DNA of 64,000 nucleotides, from NCBI GenBank assembly GCA_021325145.1, contig JAJPHR010000080.1, forward strand, positions 47,983-111,982, given 5' to 3'. The position numbers and the translations under genes were made by a program. The notes beneath the pieces are model-generated. The model did not search any database. It was given only the letters and a program-made list of their open reading frames with translations, and had not been told where the DNA came from. Position 1 is the stretch's first letter; each line of letters begins with the position of its first letter. This document shows positions 15,831 through 26,379 of the stretch, one piece after another. Source of the stretch: Verrucomicrobiota bacterium. GTDB lineage: Bacteria > Verrucomicrobiota > Verrucomicrobiia > Limisphaerales > Pedosphaeraceae.

Positions 15831-18800
15831 TTAATTGTACTTGATGCGATAAAATGCCGCCGACGTGCTTGGAAGCGGAAACACCGCCTTGAACGTATTG
15901 GCTGACTGTTGAGTAATTGTCGCCGCTACAACTGTATCCACGTTACGCGCGTTGCCAGTAGTACCCGATCCGAGAACCGTAAATGACGCTGGCGTATCAT
16001 CACCAAGAGTCGAGGTAAAGCCGAGTACGACATTTCCCCCGGTAACAGAAATGCTGGTGATCGTGGGGGGCGCAATGCTCACGACCCGGATGTTGGAAAA
16101 GTAGGCGGCCCCGCCAGAACCCACATCTCCATACGGGTCATCATAACCGAGCATGACTGTGCCATTTGTACTGATGGTGAAACTGCCGGTTCCGTTCGTG
16201 TAAAGAATGGTGTTTGTATATACGAAAACTGGCGTTTTATCGATCGCCATCGTTATCACGTTGTTAATCTGCTTGATTTCTACATCGACCCAGGAATTAA
16301 GCCGTCCACCCCCGATCTGACAATTGGCAAAACTCCCTGCAGCCAGGTACACGGTGCCAGGAATATTCTGAGCCGCACTGAATGGCCCGGACGGAATATC
16401 AAAGCTGTTTTTGAAGGCGTTGACGAAATTCGTGTATGACTCGCCTCCGAGGTTTTGAGGAACGCCGGAACCAGCGGTTCCCACGGCCAGCGGAACATAG
16501 CCATATTGAGAATTGGTTCCCTCACCGGTAAATTCCGTGTAATCACCGATGGTGGTGCTAAAGATCTGCGAATTAATGCCATACCAAACTCCATCAATTC
16601 CCTGTGGCTGGGTCCCGCTGGTAAAATCGCCGGCAAACCAATTGGTCGCCGTTCCCGTATGGTCAATGCCAAATATGGCGTATTCGGTTGCCAGTCTTTG
16701 GTCATTGCCCTGAAGCAAATCCGTTCCCTCGACCAGATTCATGCTGAATCGGCAGGCAAAATTACCAGTGAAATTCTGGTTTGTCGGATAGAGATTAACT
16801 CCAGCCGCTGCCGTATTGCCGTTTTTGTTGACGGTCACCTTCAGAGCGGTGGTTGAACCGTTGGGAGCGGGTCCGACCGAGTCGTTCGCCAAGGTATAGC
16901 CAAATTCCACGTCGTAATCGGGAACATTATTCGTGTTGGCAAACGTAAGAATCCAATTCGTCGCCCCGGCTGGATCGGTGAGCGGGTCCGCAAAGAGCAG
17001 AGGCGAGGCTGAATGAGCGTTGTCGATGTAAGTTACCGTTGCATTGCTCGATCCGATGGTCGAGTAACCCACGCCTGCATCAGCCAGTACTCCAATCGTA
17101 ATGGTTTGATTGCCAACATAATTGGTATTCGTTTGCAGCGGCCGAATGACCGCCGGTTTGCTCACGTCGCCAGGACTAAACGTCAGCGACGCAGGAGTAA
17201 AGTCAACACCAACAACCGGTGTTCCCGAGTAGCTGAAGTTAGTGGGCGTATAACTGCTGGCGTTGGTGTCCCCCCAGCGAGTTACCATCACCGAGGCATA
17301 GTCGTTCGTCAGGCCCTTATACATGCTGGGTGCTCCCACGCCGCTGACAAAAAGTGCTTGCGGACCGGTGTTGGCGATCGCAACCGCCGCAGGCGCGCCC
17401 ACCGCTACCGAGTACAGCGGATTGATGACAATCGTGAGGGTGACCGTCTCCGTCGGTCTCGGGACATTGACAGTATCGGGAGTAATAATGATGTTCGTGG
17501 AAAGCACCCCGCCGGGAAGCGTGACACTGTTCGTCGCTCCGAAAACAAAATTCGTAGTTCCCGCAGTCGCGGTATACGTTCCATTCGGTGCCGTACCTCC
17601 CAACACAAAATAAATCGTAAGCGGTGCTGTTGAGATGCCATTGGTGCTGCGGCTGAGGGTGAATACACCAGGGATGGGACTGCCGTGATTCTGTGAAGCG
17701 CCGGGCGTTGTCGCTGAAACACTGACCGTGGGATTGGGGAATATCAATTCGAAGCTCCCGTGATTGTCGCCGTTGGTTCCGGTCGTATCCCCGCTGGTGA
17801 TGCAAAGTGTTGTTAATCCCAGAGTGAACGAGCGCAGCTTGCTTGTGCCCGAACTGACGCTATAAAAATTTTCCGCCGCATCCCACTGAACCGCTCCAAA
17901 CGAGGCGGAAGCAGTCGTCGCGCCGGCTATATTTGTTATCAGAGTAGTTTCGTCGGGGATGCCATTGGTCAATTTGACAATCACATTCCCACCAGTCTCC
18001 AATCTCTGGCCAACCAGGTATTGTCCGTCGGGCGAGATAGCCATGCCATGCAGCGATGCAAACTTATCAACACCCGGAAAAAGAGTGTTGCCGAAGGAAC
18101 CCCAGATCTTGTTTCCATCACCGTCGAATACCTGTAAACTGTCAAATCCGGGAGTCGTATAACTGCTGCGGCTCAGGAGAATGTAATAGTTTGTCGTGCC
18201 GCCGGTCACATAAAAACCCATGTCGCAACCCGTATTAAAGGTTGGGCCTTCGGTCGAATTGGCGATAAAAGTGGGAATATTAGTTCCAGGCACTGGTCCA
18301 GAACCAATAAACCAGTTAAGAATGCTTTGCCCGGGAGAACTTGGCCCCTGCGTCGTGCCCCCGGTATAGTCAATGTCCAAGGCGTACAACGACAGATCTC
18401 CGGTATTTGTTGTTCCCGTCACCACCGGAGTGCTATTGGGCACACCATGGTTGGCGGGCGGGGTATAGCTTGACAAGGCAGTAGCCAGAAGCAGGCTTCC
18501 AGATGTCACATCCGGATCGGTCGTTGCGTAGAATCCGCCACCTGTTAGCGTAGACGTGCTGGCAATATAAACGTGGCCATCCGGCCCGATGTACAGTTTA
18601 TATGGCGAGAAACTGGATCCCACGAAAGGGAGACCGGCGGAGCGAGCGTTCGTAGCCACGCTCGGAGTAGCTCCCTGTCCCAATGCATCCGAAAGGTCAG
18701 CATTCCTGACGAAAAGCCCTCTCTGGTTGGCCCCGGAGTTGGCATCTGATACATAAACCCGCCCAAAATTCTTTGTTCCTGGATTCTTATTGATCGTGAC

Positions 18801-19172
18801 CCCTCGCGGACTGAGCATGTTGTTCAACGGACTGGCGTCAGAACTGGTTTGAGCGATTGCTCCCGAACCGATGTTAAGCACCTGGATGGAGTAATTGGTG
18901 AAGGTAATCGCGTTCACAATCAAGGTCTGCGTGTGGAGGCCCGCGGTCGTGGCACCCAAATCGATGTTGGTGCCTTGCCCGGTTCCGTTATTCGTCAGGA
19001 CTATGGTGACGTCCGTCGCAGCTTCGTTGAGGTAATAGCTGATGCTGGTGCCGGCGTTGTTGGTGATGCCGGAAGCGTATGGATGCGCCCTGGCCACTGA
19101 CGCCAATGACAGCACAGCGAAGGCGACGGCCAGGCTGCACAGTGAGGAACCGAATTTAGCTAGTATTTTCAT
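15831..19172 (-). CDS. Large exported beta-rich protein (Calx-beta-like and propeller-like regions)
   Basis: 1113 residues from ATG 19172, chosen because it gives a signal peptide (MKILAKFGSSLCSLAVAFAV, cleavage after ARAH). The N-terminal part has a FlgD-like fold (ISYYLNEAATDVTIVLTNNG). Repeats with propeller-like character follow (GRVYVSDAN, HGMAISPDGQYLVGQRL). Then comes a Calx-beta-like stretch (VSVSATTPG to VTLTIVI) and a lectin-like region. It ends with a short module closing in AAFYRIKYN. The composition is rich in Asn, Thr and Gly. It is probably a cell-surface or secreted adhesin/binding protein; substrate unknown. Operon with the prepilin-like gene. Confidence 0.72.
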   Translation of the reverse strand: MKILAKFGSSLCSLAVAFAVLSLASVARAHPYASGITNNAGTSISYYLNEAATDVTIVLTNNGTGQGTNIDLGATTAGLHTQTLIVNAITFTNYSIQVLNIGSGAIAQTSSDASPLNNMLSPRGVTINKNPGTKNFGRVYVSDANSGANQRGLFVRNADLSDALGQGATPSVATNARSAGLPFVGSSFSPYKLYIGPDGHVYIASTSTLTGGGFYATTDPDVTSGSLLLATALSSYTPPANHGVPNSTPVVTGTTNTGDLSLYALDIDYTGGTTQGPSSPGQSILNWFIGSGPVPGTNIPTFIANSTEGPTFNTGCDMGFYVTGGTTNYYILLSRSSYTTPGFDSLQVFDGDGNKIWGSFGNTLFPGVDKFASLHGMAISPDGQYLVGQRLETGGNVIVKLTNGIPDETTLITNIAGATTASASFGAVQWDAAENFYSVSSGTSKLRSFTLGLTTLCITSGDTTGTNGDNHGSFELIFPNPTVSVSATTPGASQNHGSPIPGVFTLSRSTNGISTAPLTIYFVLGGTAPNGTYTATAGTTNFVFGATNSVTLPGGVLSTNIIITPDTVNVPRPTETVTLTIVINPLYSVAVGAPAAVAIANTGPQALFVSGVGAPSMYKGLTNDYASVMVTRWGDTNASSYTPTNFSYSGTPVVGVDFTPASLTFSPGDVSKPAVIRPLQTNTNYVGNQTITIGVLADAGVGYSTIGSSNATVTYIDNAHSASPLLFADPLTDPAGATNWILTFANTNNVPDYDVEFGYTLANDSVGPAPNGSTTALKVTVNKNGNTAAAGVNLYPTNQNFTGNFACRFSMNLVEGTDLLQGNDQRLATEYAIFGIDHTGTATNWFAGDFTSGTQPQGIDGVWYGINSQIFSTTIGDYTEFTGEGTNSQYGYVPLAVGTAGSGVPQNLGGESYTNFVNAFKNSFDIPSGPFSAAQNIPGTVYLAAGSFANCQIGGGRLNSWVDVEIKQINNVITMAIDKTPVFVYTNTILYTNGTGSFTISTNGTVMLGYDDPYGDVGSGGAAYFSNIRVVSIAPPTITSISVTGGNVVLGFTSTLGDDTPASFTVLGSGTTGNARNVDTVVAATITQQSANTFKAVFPLPSTSAAFYRIKYN

Positions 19173-19798
19173 GAGGGTATGTATGGTTGGACCGCGGGGT
19201 TGCAACTGAGAATTGAGTCTTTCAGGACCTAAAATCAAACGTCGAACACGCATGTGGCTGCGAAGCATTAACAAAGTTACTTGGATGTCTTAGTCATTCT
19301 TGACCGGCAAAGCAATAAAAAACTGGGCGCAGCCGCGCCCGCCGCGAATGGAGAAATCTGCGCGGAACGGGCAAAATCACACAGGCTGCGCCGCCATAAA
19401 TTCCACGCTGCGCGCGCTGATTCCGGGAGTGTCTCCGCTGCGAAACAAGGGGTTTTCGCCCTGTTGTCAATGGTTTTTCGCGAATATTTCATATGTGGCC
19501 GCGCTGGTGTGCCTGCATGGGTGCACTTGCGCTCAATCAGAATGAAACTATAAAAGCACAGCGAATACCAATTCTGTATTACATGTACATGTGGTATCTC
19601 ACAAAGCGGTAAATCCGGTGGAAGTCCTCCATTGCCTCCGTCCAGGGAAATCGTGATGACAATTTAAAGCCTGTCTCGGCAGGGCGCGCCGCTCCGTGCG
19701 CCGACGGCTGCCTGCCCTGCCAGAACCCTGCGGAACGCGCCCACGCGAACGCGCGTGGATTACGACTGAACTGCCATTGTAATCCGCCCCACTGCGCT
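19173..19798. other. Intergenic stretch between gltD and the large exported gene
   Basis: 626 bp with no convincing gene; short frames on both strands are Arg- and Ala-rich. It should contain the promoter of the exported-protein operon. Visible structure: a perfect 12-bp palindrome ACATGTACATGT at 19581-19592, flanked by ATACCA / TGGTAT, which could be an operator, and a GGCAGGGC...GCCCTGCC hairpin (19678-19721) near the gltD 3' end. Confidence 0.55.
19678..19721. repeat. GGCAGGGCGCGCC-type hairpin repeat
   Basis: GGCAGGGC (19678-19685) pairs with GCCCTGCC (19714-19721). The left part, GGCAGGGCGCGCCGCTCCGT, recurs with one change at 57935-57954, and a weaker relative lies at 62620-62640. Located 78 bp past the gltD stop, it may also serve as transcription end signal, although no U-run follows. 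Confidence 0.5.
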
Positions 19799-21280
19799 TC
19801 AGGGCAGATTCGTCCGCCCCATCAGATAGCGATCACATTCGCGCGCCGCGCCGCGGCCTTCGTTGAAGGCCCACACCACCAGGCTTTGGCCGCGCCGGGC
19901 GTCGCCCGCGGCGAAAACGCCCTTGAGGTTCGTGGAATATTTGTTGTAGTCCGCCTTGACGTTGGTGCGGCCATCGCGCTCGACGCCGAGTTGTTCGAGC
20001 AGCGGCTGTTCCGGCCCCAGAAAACCCATCGCCAGCAACACCAGTTGCGCCGGGCGCATTTGTGCCGTGCCCGGAACTTCCTTGGGCACGAACTGGCCCT
20101 TCTCATTCTTTTGCCACTCGATCTGCACGGTGTGGACGGCTTTCACGTTTCCATTACCGTCCCCAATGAATTCCTTGGCCGTGGTCAGATAAATGCGCGG
20201 GTCGCCGCCAAATTTCGCCGCCGCTTCCTCCTGCCCGTAGTCCAGCTTGTAAACCTTGGGCCATTCCGGCCAGGGATTGTCCTTGGCGCGGTCCTGTGGC
20301 GGGCGCGGCAGAATTTCCAACTGCGCCAGGCTCGCGCATCCGTGCCGCATCGATGTGCCCACGCAATCCGTCCCCGTGTCGCCGCCGCCGATTACCACCA
20401 CGTCCTTGCCCTTGGCGGAAATAAAGCTGCCGTTCTGATGCTTGTCGAGCAAGCTCTTGGTGTTGGCGTGCAGAAATTCCATCGCGAAATGGATGCCCTT
20501 CAACTGCCGCCCTTCAATGGGCAGGTCGCGCGGCTTGGTCGCGCCGGTGCATAACACCACCGCGTCAAATTCCTTGAGCAACTTGTCGGCGGGATAATTC
20601 TTCCCCACCTCCGTGCCCGTCGTGAAAGTCACGCCTTCCTTGGACATGAGATCGACGCGGCGCTGCACGAGCTCCTTGTCGAGCTTCATGTTTGGGATGC
20701 CGTACATCAACAAGCCGCCGACGCGATCCGCGCGCTCGAACACGGTCACCCAATGGCCGGCGCGGTTCAGTTGCGCCGCGGCACACAATCCCGCCGGACC
20801 GGACCCGATCACCGCCACCTTTTTTCCGGTGCGCAAGGCGGGCGGTTCGGCCACCACCCAGCCTTCGTCCCAGCCCTTGTCAATGATCGCGCACTCGATG
20901 TTCTTGATGGTGACGGGCGGCGCGTTGATGCCCAACACGCACGAACCTTCGCAGGGCGCGGGGCAAACACGGCCGGTGAAATCGGGGAAATTGTTGGTCT
21001 TGTGCAACCGGTCCAGGGCTTCGCGCCACAAGCCCCGGTAAACGAGGTCGTTCCATTCCGGAATCAAATTGTTGATCGGACACCCGGATGCCATCCCGCT
21101 CAGCAGCGTGCCGGTATGGCAGAACGGGATGCCGCAATCCATGCAGCGCGCGCCCTGTTCGCGCAACTTTTTCTCGTCCAAATGCAGATGAAATTCATTC
21201 CAGTCCCGGATCCGTTCCAAAGCTGGACGGTCGAGCGGCAATTCCCTCAGATACTCAATGAAGCCAGTCGGTTTTCCCAT
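19799..21280 (-). CDS. gltD: Glutamate synthase, small subunit
   Basis: 493 residues, the NADPH-dependent beta subunit length. It takes electrons from NAD(P)H and passes them through Fe-S clusters to GltB. An N-terminal cysteine set (ARCMDCGIPFCH, GCPINNLI, GRVCPAPCEGSC) binds 4Fe-4S clusters. FAD loop VAVIGSGPAGLCAAAQL and NADPH loop VVIGGGDTGTDCVG follow, and VFAAGDARRGQSLVVWA closes the FAD site. It follows gltB by 190 bp on the same strand. Confidence 0.95.
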   Translation of the reverse strand: MGKPTGFIEYLRELPLDRPALERIRDWNEFHLHLDEKKLREQGARCMDCGIPFCHTGTLLSGMASGCPINNLIPEWNDLVYRGLWREALDRLHKTNNFPDFTGRVCPAPCEGSCVLGINAPPVTIKNIECAIIDKGWDEGWVVAEPPALRTGKKVAVIGSGPAGLCAAAQLNRAGHWVTVFERADRVGGLLMYGIPNMKLDKELVQRRVDLMSKEGVTFTTGTEVGKNYPADKLLKEFDAVVLCTGATKPRDLPIEGRQLKGIHFAMEFLHANTKSLLDKHQNGSFISAKGKDVVVIGGGDTGTDCVGTSMRHGCASLAQLEILPRPPQDRAKDNPWPEWPKVYKLDYGQEEAAAKFGGDPRIYLTTAKEFIGDGNGNVKAVHTVQIEWQKNEKGQFVPKEVPGTAQMRPAQLVLLAMGFLGPEQPLLEQLGVERDGRTNVKADYNKYSTNLKGVFAAGDARRGQSLVVWAFNEGRGAARECDRYLMGRTNLP

Positions 21281-21470
21281 TTATCAGTTAGTCGGGGCGG
21301 TTAGTTGGTCTTGGTTATTTCTTCTTTGAATGGCGGCTATTTCGTTTGATTCTCAAATTTGCCACGAGCGAACATCGGCTCGTCATGGCAAAGTTCCAGC
21401 GCTCTTCCAATCGTCCAGGACTTTGTCCCGCTTTTGGTGTTTGGCGCTTGTTTTTCAGTGTTTTGCATCC

Positions 21471-24400
21471 TCATCCGCCTCCCACTCGCGCGATATCCTT
21501 GGCGTTCTCATTGAACGCGCTCATCAATGCTTCTTCCCCGCTCAAACCCGCGGCAGTGGCGCGATCGATGGCTTGCAGCATGCGCTTGTAATCTTTGGGC
21601 ATCACTTTGACGAACTTGGGCACCATGTCCTGCCAATGTTTGAGGACTTTGGTGGCTCGCGGGCTGTGCGTGTACTCCGCATGGCGCTGAATCATCTGGC
21701 GCACCTCTTCGATCTCAGTGGCGTTCTCGAGTTTCTCCAACCCGACGCCCTGCTGATTGCAGCGCCGGTCAAAATCACCCGCCTCGTCCAGGACATAAGC
21801 GATTCCACCGGACATTCCGGCGGCGAAGTTGCGGCCCGTCGAGCCGATCACCACCACGCGTCCGCCGGTCATGTATTCGCAGCCATGATCGCCCACGGCC
21901 TCAACCACGGTATGAACTCCGCTATTGCGCACGCCGAACCGCTCGCCCGCCATGCCGCCGATATAGACTTCTCCGGCGGTCGCGCCATAAAGCGCCACGT
22001 TGCCAATAATGATATTCTCTTCCGGCACAAAGGTGGAACCCTTGGGCGGATACACGATGATCCGGCCGCCGGAAAGCCCTTTGCCGACATAATCGTTGGC
22101 GTCTCCTTCGAGCGTGAGCGTGACGCCCTTGGGCACGAACGCCCCGAAACTCTGGCCGGCGGAACCGTTGAACTTGAGTTGAATGGTGTTGTCCGGCAGC
22201 CCATCCGCTCCATGCCGGCGCGTGATTTCGCTGCCCAGGATGGTGCCAACCACCCGGTTCACATTGCGAATCGGCAATTCAGCGATGACTTTCTCGCGGC
22301 GCTCGATTGCGGGTGCGCAAAGTTTCAACAGCTTGGTGTTGTCGAGCGCCTTGTCCAAGCCGTGGTCCTGCGGAATTTGCTGATAGCGGCCCACGTCGTC
22401 CGCGACCTTGGGCTGATACAGCATTTTGGAGAAATCCAAGCCGCGCGCCTTCCAATGTTCGACGGCTTTCTTCGCTTCCAACCGGTCCGTGCGGCCCACC
22501 ATGTCGGTGATTTTGCGGAAGCCCAGTTGCGCCATGATCTCGCGCACTTCCTGCGCGATGAACCGCATGAAATTAACCGCGTAGGCTGGATCACCTGTGA
22601 AGTTCTTGCGCAATTCCGGTTTTTGAGTCGCCACGCCCACGGGGCAGGTGTCCAGATGGCACACGCGCATCATGATGCAGCCCAGCGTCACCAGCGGCGC
22701 GGTGGCAAAGCCAAATTCCTCCGCGCCCAGCAAAGCCGCGACGACCACGTCCCGTCCGGTTTTCAATTGCCCGTCGGTCTCGACCGCGATGCGGCTGCGC
22801 AGATTATTCAGCACGAGGGTTTGGTGCGTTTCCGCCAGCCCAAGTTCCCAGGGGATGCCCGCGTGCTTGATGCTCGTTTGCGGCGACGCGCCGGTCCCGC
22901 CATCATAGCCGCTGATCAACACGACATCGGCGTGCGCCTTGGCGACGCCGGCTGCCACCGTGCCCACGCCCACCTCCGCCACCAGCTTGACGCTGATGCG
23001 CGCGTGATGATTGGCGTTTTTCAAATCGTGAATCAGCTCGGCCAGATCTTCGATGGAATAAATGTCGTGATGCGGCGGCGGCGAAACCAGTCCGACGCCC
23101 GGCGTTGCGTGGCGCACTTTGGCAATCCACGGATACACCTTACCGCCCGGCAACTGGCCGCCTTCGCCCGGCTTGGCCCCCTGGGCCATCTTGATCTGCA
23201 ACTCTTGCGCCTTGACCAGATATAAACTGGTCACACCGAACCGGCCCGAAGCCACTTGCTTGATGGCGCTGTTGCGCGAATCACCGTTCGCATCCAACAC
23301 GTAACGCGCCGGGTCTTCCCCGCCTTCGCCCGTGTTGCTCTTGCCGCCGATGCGGTTCATGGCAATCGCCAGGCTCTCGTGCGCTTCCTTGCTGATCGAG
23401 CCGTAGGACATCGCGCCGGTCTTGAACCTTTTGAGAATCGCCTCGACCGATTCAACTTCCTCAATCGGAATTGGCGAACTGGCCAATTTCAGATCGAGCA
23501 ACCCGCGCAACGTGCAGTGCTTCCGGGACTGATCGTTGACCAGCGTCGAATACTCCTTGAACACCTTGTAATCCGCGCTGCGACAGGCCTGTTGCAGCTT
23601 ATGCACTGTCTGTGGGCTGAACAGATGCACTTCGCCGTCCGCCCGCCATTGGTATTGTCCACCCACGTCGAGCGTATGACCGTTTACCTGGCGATCCGGA
23701 AACGCGTGTTGATGGCGGACTTGCACCTCGCGCGCGATCACGTCCAGACCGACTCCCTCGATGCGTGACGGCGTCCAGGTGAAGTATTTGTCAATGACGG
23801 ATTGCTTCAACCCCACCGCTTCAAAAATCTGCGCGCCGCGATAGCTCTGGATGGTCGAGATGCCCATCTTCGAAATCACCTTCACCACGCCTTTCACCGC
23901 CGCCTTGACAAAATTCTTGCACGCGTCCTTGTGCTTGATGTCCTTGAGCAGACCCTGGCGAATCATGTCATCAAGCGTCTCAAACGCCAGATAAGGATTG
24001 ATGGCGCCCGCACCGTAACCGATCAACAATGAGAAGTGATGCACCTCGCGCGGTTCGCCGGTTTCGATCACCAACCCAGCCCGCGTGCGGGTCCCTTCAC
24101 GAATGAGGTGATGATGCAGACCGGACACCGCCAGCAATGCGGGTATCGGCGCATTTTCACGGTCAATGCCGCGATCTGACAAAATCAGGATATTTACTCC
24201 GTCCTCAATCGCCCGGCTGGCTTTCGAGCACAACTCATTCATTGCCTGTTCCAGCCCCTGCTCGCCCTCGGCCACTCTGAAAAGAATGGGCAGCGTAACG
24301 GATTTGAAACCGGCCTGATTTATGTGCTTGAGCTTCGCAAATTCCTCGTTGGTCAGAATCGGCGATTTGAGTTCGATCAAATGGCAGCTCTCCGGCTCCG

Positions 24401-26108
24401 GCTTGAGCAGGTTCCGCTCCGAACCGATGGTCGTCTCGGCCGAAGTAATAATCTCCTCGCGAATGCAATCGATCGGCGGGTTTGTAACCTGCGCGAAGAG
24501 TTGCTTGAAATAATTATACAGGGACTGCGGCTTGTCCGACAGCACCGCCAGCGGCGTGTCGGTGCCCATCGATCCCACTGCCTCGACGCCATCCCGGGCC
24601 ATGGGCGCCATCAGGATGCGCAAATCCTCGAAGGTGTAACCGAAGGCCTGCTGTCGTCGAAGAACGGTATCGTGACTCGGCTCCGGCAATTGGCCCGAGG
24701 CTGGCACGTTTGCCAATTCCAGCATGTATTTGTCCAGCCATTGACGGTAGGGATGCTCGTTGGCGATCTTCTGCTTGATTTCCTCATCCGCAACGATTCG
24801 ACCTTCCTCGGTATCGATCAGGAACATGCGCCCCGGTTGAAGGCGGCCTTTGGAAAGAATTCGATCCGGCGGAATATCCAGCACGCCGACTTCCGAAGCC
24901 ATCACCACGAGGTCATCTTTCGTCACCCAATAGCGCGAGGGCCGCAAGCCATTTCGGTCCAGCACCGCCCCAATGCGTTTGCCGTCCGTGAATGCAATCG
25001 ACGCCGGCCCGTCCCACGGCTCCATCAGGCAGCTATGATATTCATAGAACGCCTTCTTCTCGTCGCTCATGCTCTCGTGATTCGCCCACGGCTCCGGGAT
25101 CATCATCATGACGGCGTGCGGCAACGACCGCCCGGCCATCACAAGCAATTCGAGGCAGTTGTCGAACATCGCCGAGTCGCTGCCATCGGTGTTGATGATC
25201 GGCAAAATTTTCTTGATGTCGTCGCCGAAGAGGTTCGACTCGAACATCGCCTGGCGCGCATGCATCCAGTTGATGTTCCCGCGCAACGTGTTGATCTCGC
25301 CGTTGTGCGCGATGTAACGGTATGGATGCCCGCGTTCCCAACTGGGAAATGTGTTCGTGCTGAAACGCGAATGCACCAACGCCAGCGCGGTTTCCATCGC
25401 GGGATCGGCCAAATCCAGAAAATACTTCGCCACCTGCTCGGTGTTGAGCATCCCTTTATAGATGAGCGTCTTGTAGGAAAGGCTCGCGATGTACCAATAA
25501 CGGCTGCCGGGAAAACCCGCCGCGCGAATCTCGTTGGTCGAGCGCTTGCGAATTACATAAAGCTTCCGCTCGAACGCCATGTCATCGGTCAGCTTGGGGT
25601 TGCGCTTGATGAAGACCTGGCGCATGAACGGCTCCGAAGCCCTGGCGGTCGCGCCCAGCGATGAGTTATCGGTCGGCACATCGCGCCAGCCGATAATCCG
25701 CTGGCCTTCCTCGGAAACGATCTTGCCGAAAAGCTGCTCGCACTCGCGGCGTTCAGCGGCGTCCGGCGGCAAATACACCAACCCCGCGCCGTAATGGCCT
25801 TCGCCGGGCAGATCGATGTTCGCCGCCGCGCATGCCTTTTTCAGGAACGCATGCGGCGTTTGCAAAAGAATGCCCGCGCCGTCACCCGTGTTGACTTCGC
25901 AGCCGCACGCGCCGCGATGGTCGAGGTTCAACAAGACTTGGATCGCTTGTTGAATGATTGCGTGCGATTTCCTGCCCTTGACGTTGACGACAAATCCCAC
26001 GCCGCAGGCGTCGTGTTCGAACTGCGGGTCGTACAAGCCCTGTTTGGGCGGCAGCCCGTTCGTATTCAAGTGCCGGTTTTCTAGCTTCTGAATTTCTGAT
26101 TGCATCAT
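21471..26108 (-). CDS. gltB: Glutamate synthase, large subunit
   Basis: 1545 residues with the full GltB plan: class II glutamine amidotransferase (catalytic cysteine C35 in HDACGVGFV after removal of a short propeptide), central domain, FMN-binding synthase barrel, 3Fe-4S motif CIMMRVCHLDTCPVG near residue 1145, and the C-terminal GXGXG beta-helix (GAFVPKGVTLTLEGDANDYV and after). It converts glutamine plus 2-oxoglutarate into two glutamates. With gltD it gives the main ammonia-assimilation route; no glnA or glnB is nearby. Confidence 0.96.
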   Translation of the reverse strand: MMQSEIQKLENRHLNTNGLPPKQGLYDPQFEHDACGVGFVVNVKGRKSHAIIQQAIQVLLNLDHRGACGCEVNTGDGAGILLQTPHAFLKKACAAANIDLPGEGHYGAGLVYLPPDAAERRECEQLFGKIVSEEGQRIIGWRDVPTDNSSLGATARASEPFMRQVFIKRNPKLTDDMAFERKLYVIRKRSTNEIRAAGFPGSRYWYIASLSYKTLIYKGMLNTEQVAKYFLDLADPAMETALALVHSRFSTNTFPSWERGHPYRYIAHNGEINTLRGNINWMHARQAMFESNLFGDDIKKILPIINTDGSDSAMFDNCLELLVMAGRSLPHAVMMMIPEPWANHESMSDEKKAFYEYHSCLMEPWDGPASIAFTDGKRIGAVLDRNGLRPSRYWVTKDDLVVMASEVGVLDIPPDRILSKGRLQPGRMFLIDTEEGRIVADEEIKQKIANEHPYRQWLDKYMLELANVPASGQLPEPSHDTVLRRQQAFGYTFEDLRILMAPMARDGVEAVGSMGTDTPLAVLSDKPQSLYNYFKQLFAQVTNPPIDCIREEIITSAETTIGSERNLLKPEPESCHLIELKSPILTNEEFAKLKHINQAGFKSVTLPILFRVAEGEQGLEQAMNELCSKASRAIEDGVNILILSDRGIDRENAPIPALLAVSGLHHHLIREGTRTRAGLVIETGEPREVHHFSLLIGYGAGAINPYLAFETLDDMIRQGLLKDIKHKDACKNFVKAAVKGVVKVISKMGISTIQSYRGAQIFEAVGLKQSVIDKYFTWTPSRIEGVGLDVIAREVQVRHQHAFPDRQVNGHTLDVGGQYQWRADGEVHLFSPQTVHKLQQACRSADYKVFKEYSTLVNDQSRKHCTLRGLLDLKLASSPIPIEEVESVEAILKRFKTGAMSYGSISKEAHESLAIAMNRIGGKSNTGEGGEDPARYVLDANGDSRNSAIKQVASGRFGVTSLYLVKAQELQIKMAQGAKPGEGGQLPGGKVYPWIAKVRHATPGVGLVSPPPHHDIYSIEDLAELIHDLKNANHHARISVKLVAEVGVGTVAAGVAKAHADVVLISGYDGGTGASPQTSIKHAGIPWELGLAETHQTLVLNNLRSRIAVETDGQLKTGRDVVVAALLGAEEFGFATAPLVTLGCIMMRVCHLDTCPVGVATQKPELRKNFTGDPAYAVNFMRFIAQEVREIMAQLGFRKITDMVGRTDRLEAKKAVEHWKARGLDFSKMLYQPKVADDVGRYQQIPQDHGLDKALDNTKLLKLCAPAIERREKVIAELPIRNVNRVVGTILGSEITRRHGADGLPDNTIQLKFNGSAGQSFGAFVPKGVTLTLEGDANDYVGKGLSGGRIIVYPPKGSTFVPEENIIIGNVALYGATAGEVYIGGMAGERFGVRNSGVHTVVEAVGDHGCEYMTGGRVVVIGSTGRNFAAGMSGGIAYVLDEAGDFDRRCNQQGVGLEKLENATEIEEVRQMIQRHAEYTHSPRATKVLKHWQDMVPKFVKVMPKDYKRMLQAIDRATAAGLSGEEALMSAFNENAKDIARVGGG

Positions 26109-26379
26109 TAAGTGTGCCGTTGCGCCACAACGAAATTAATTCTCTTAGTTTTTACCGAAATGTCCACCAACTGCAATGATTAAAAAAGCCCCTTCGCCTC
26201 TTTCTCCGCGAGGCAGTCTTTCCCCTTGCCCAATTTCGACCACCTTGGCCATTTTTCCACATAAATCAGCGGCTCGCGACCCGAATAGAATGAAGGTCAT
26301 TGAAGGCGGTGAGCTGTGGCAGCGAGCGCGCTATGCTGCTGTTTTGTCCAGCCCGAGGCAAATGGGGTGAATGACTCCC

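Noticed and set aside
21330..23225. 631-codon open frame on plus opposite gltB
   Set aside because: It is antisense to a certain gene; the translation is rich in His, Arg and Ala with no family features, the usual mirror of GC-rich coding DNA.
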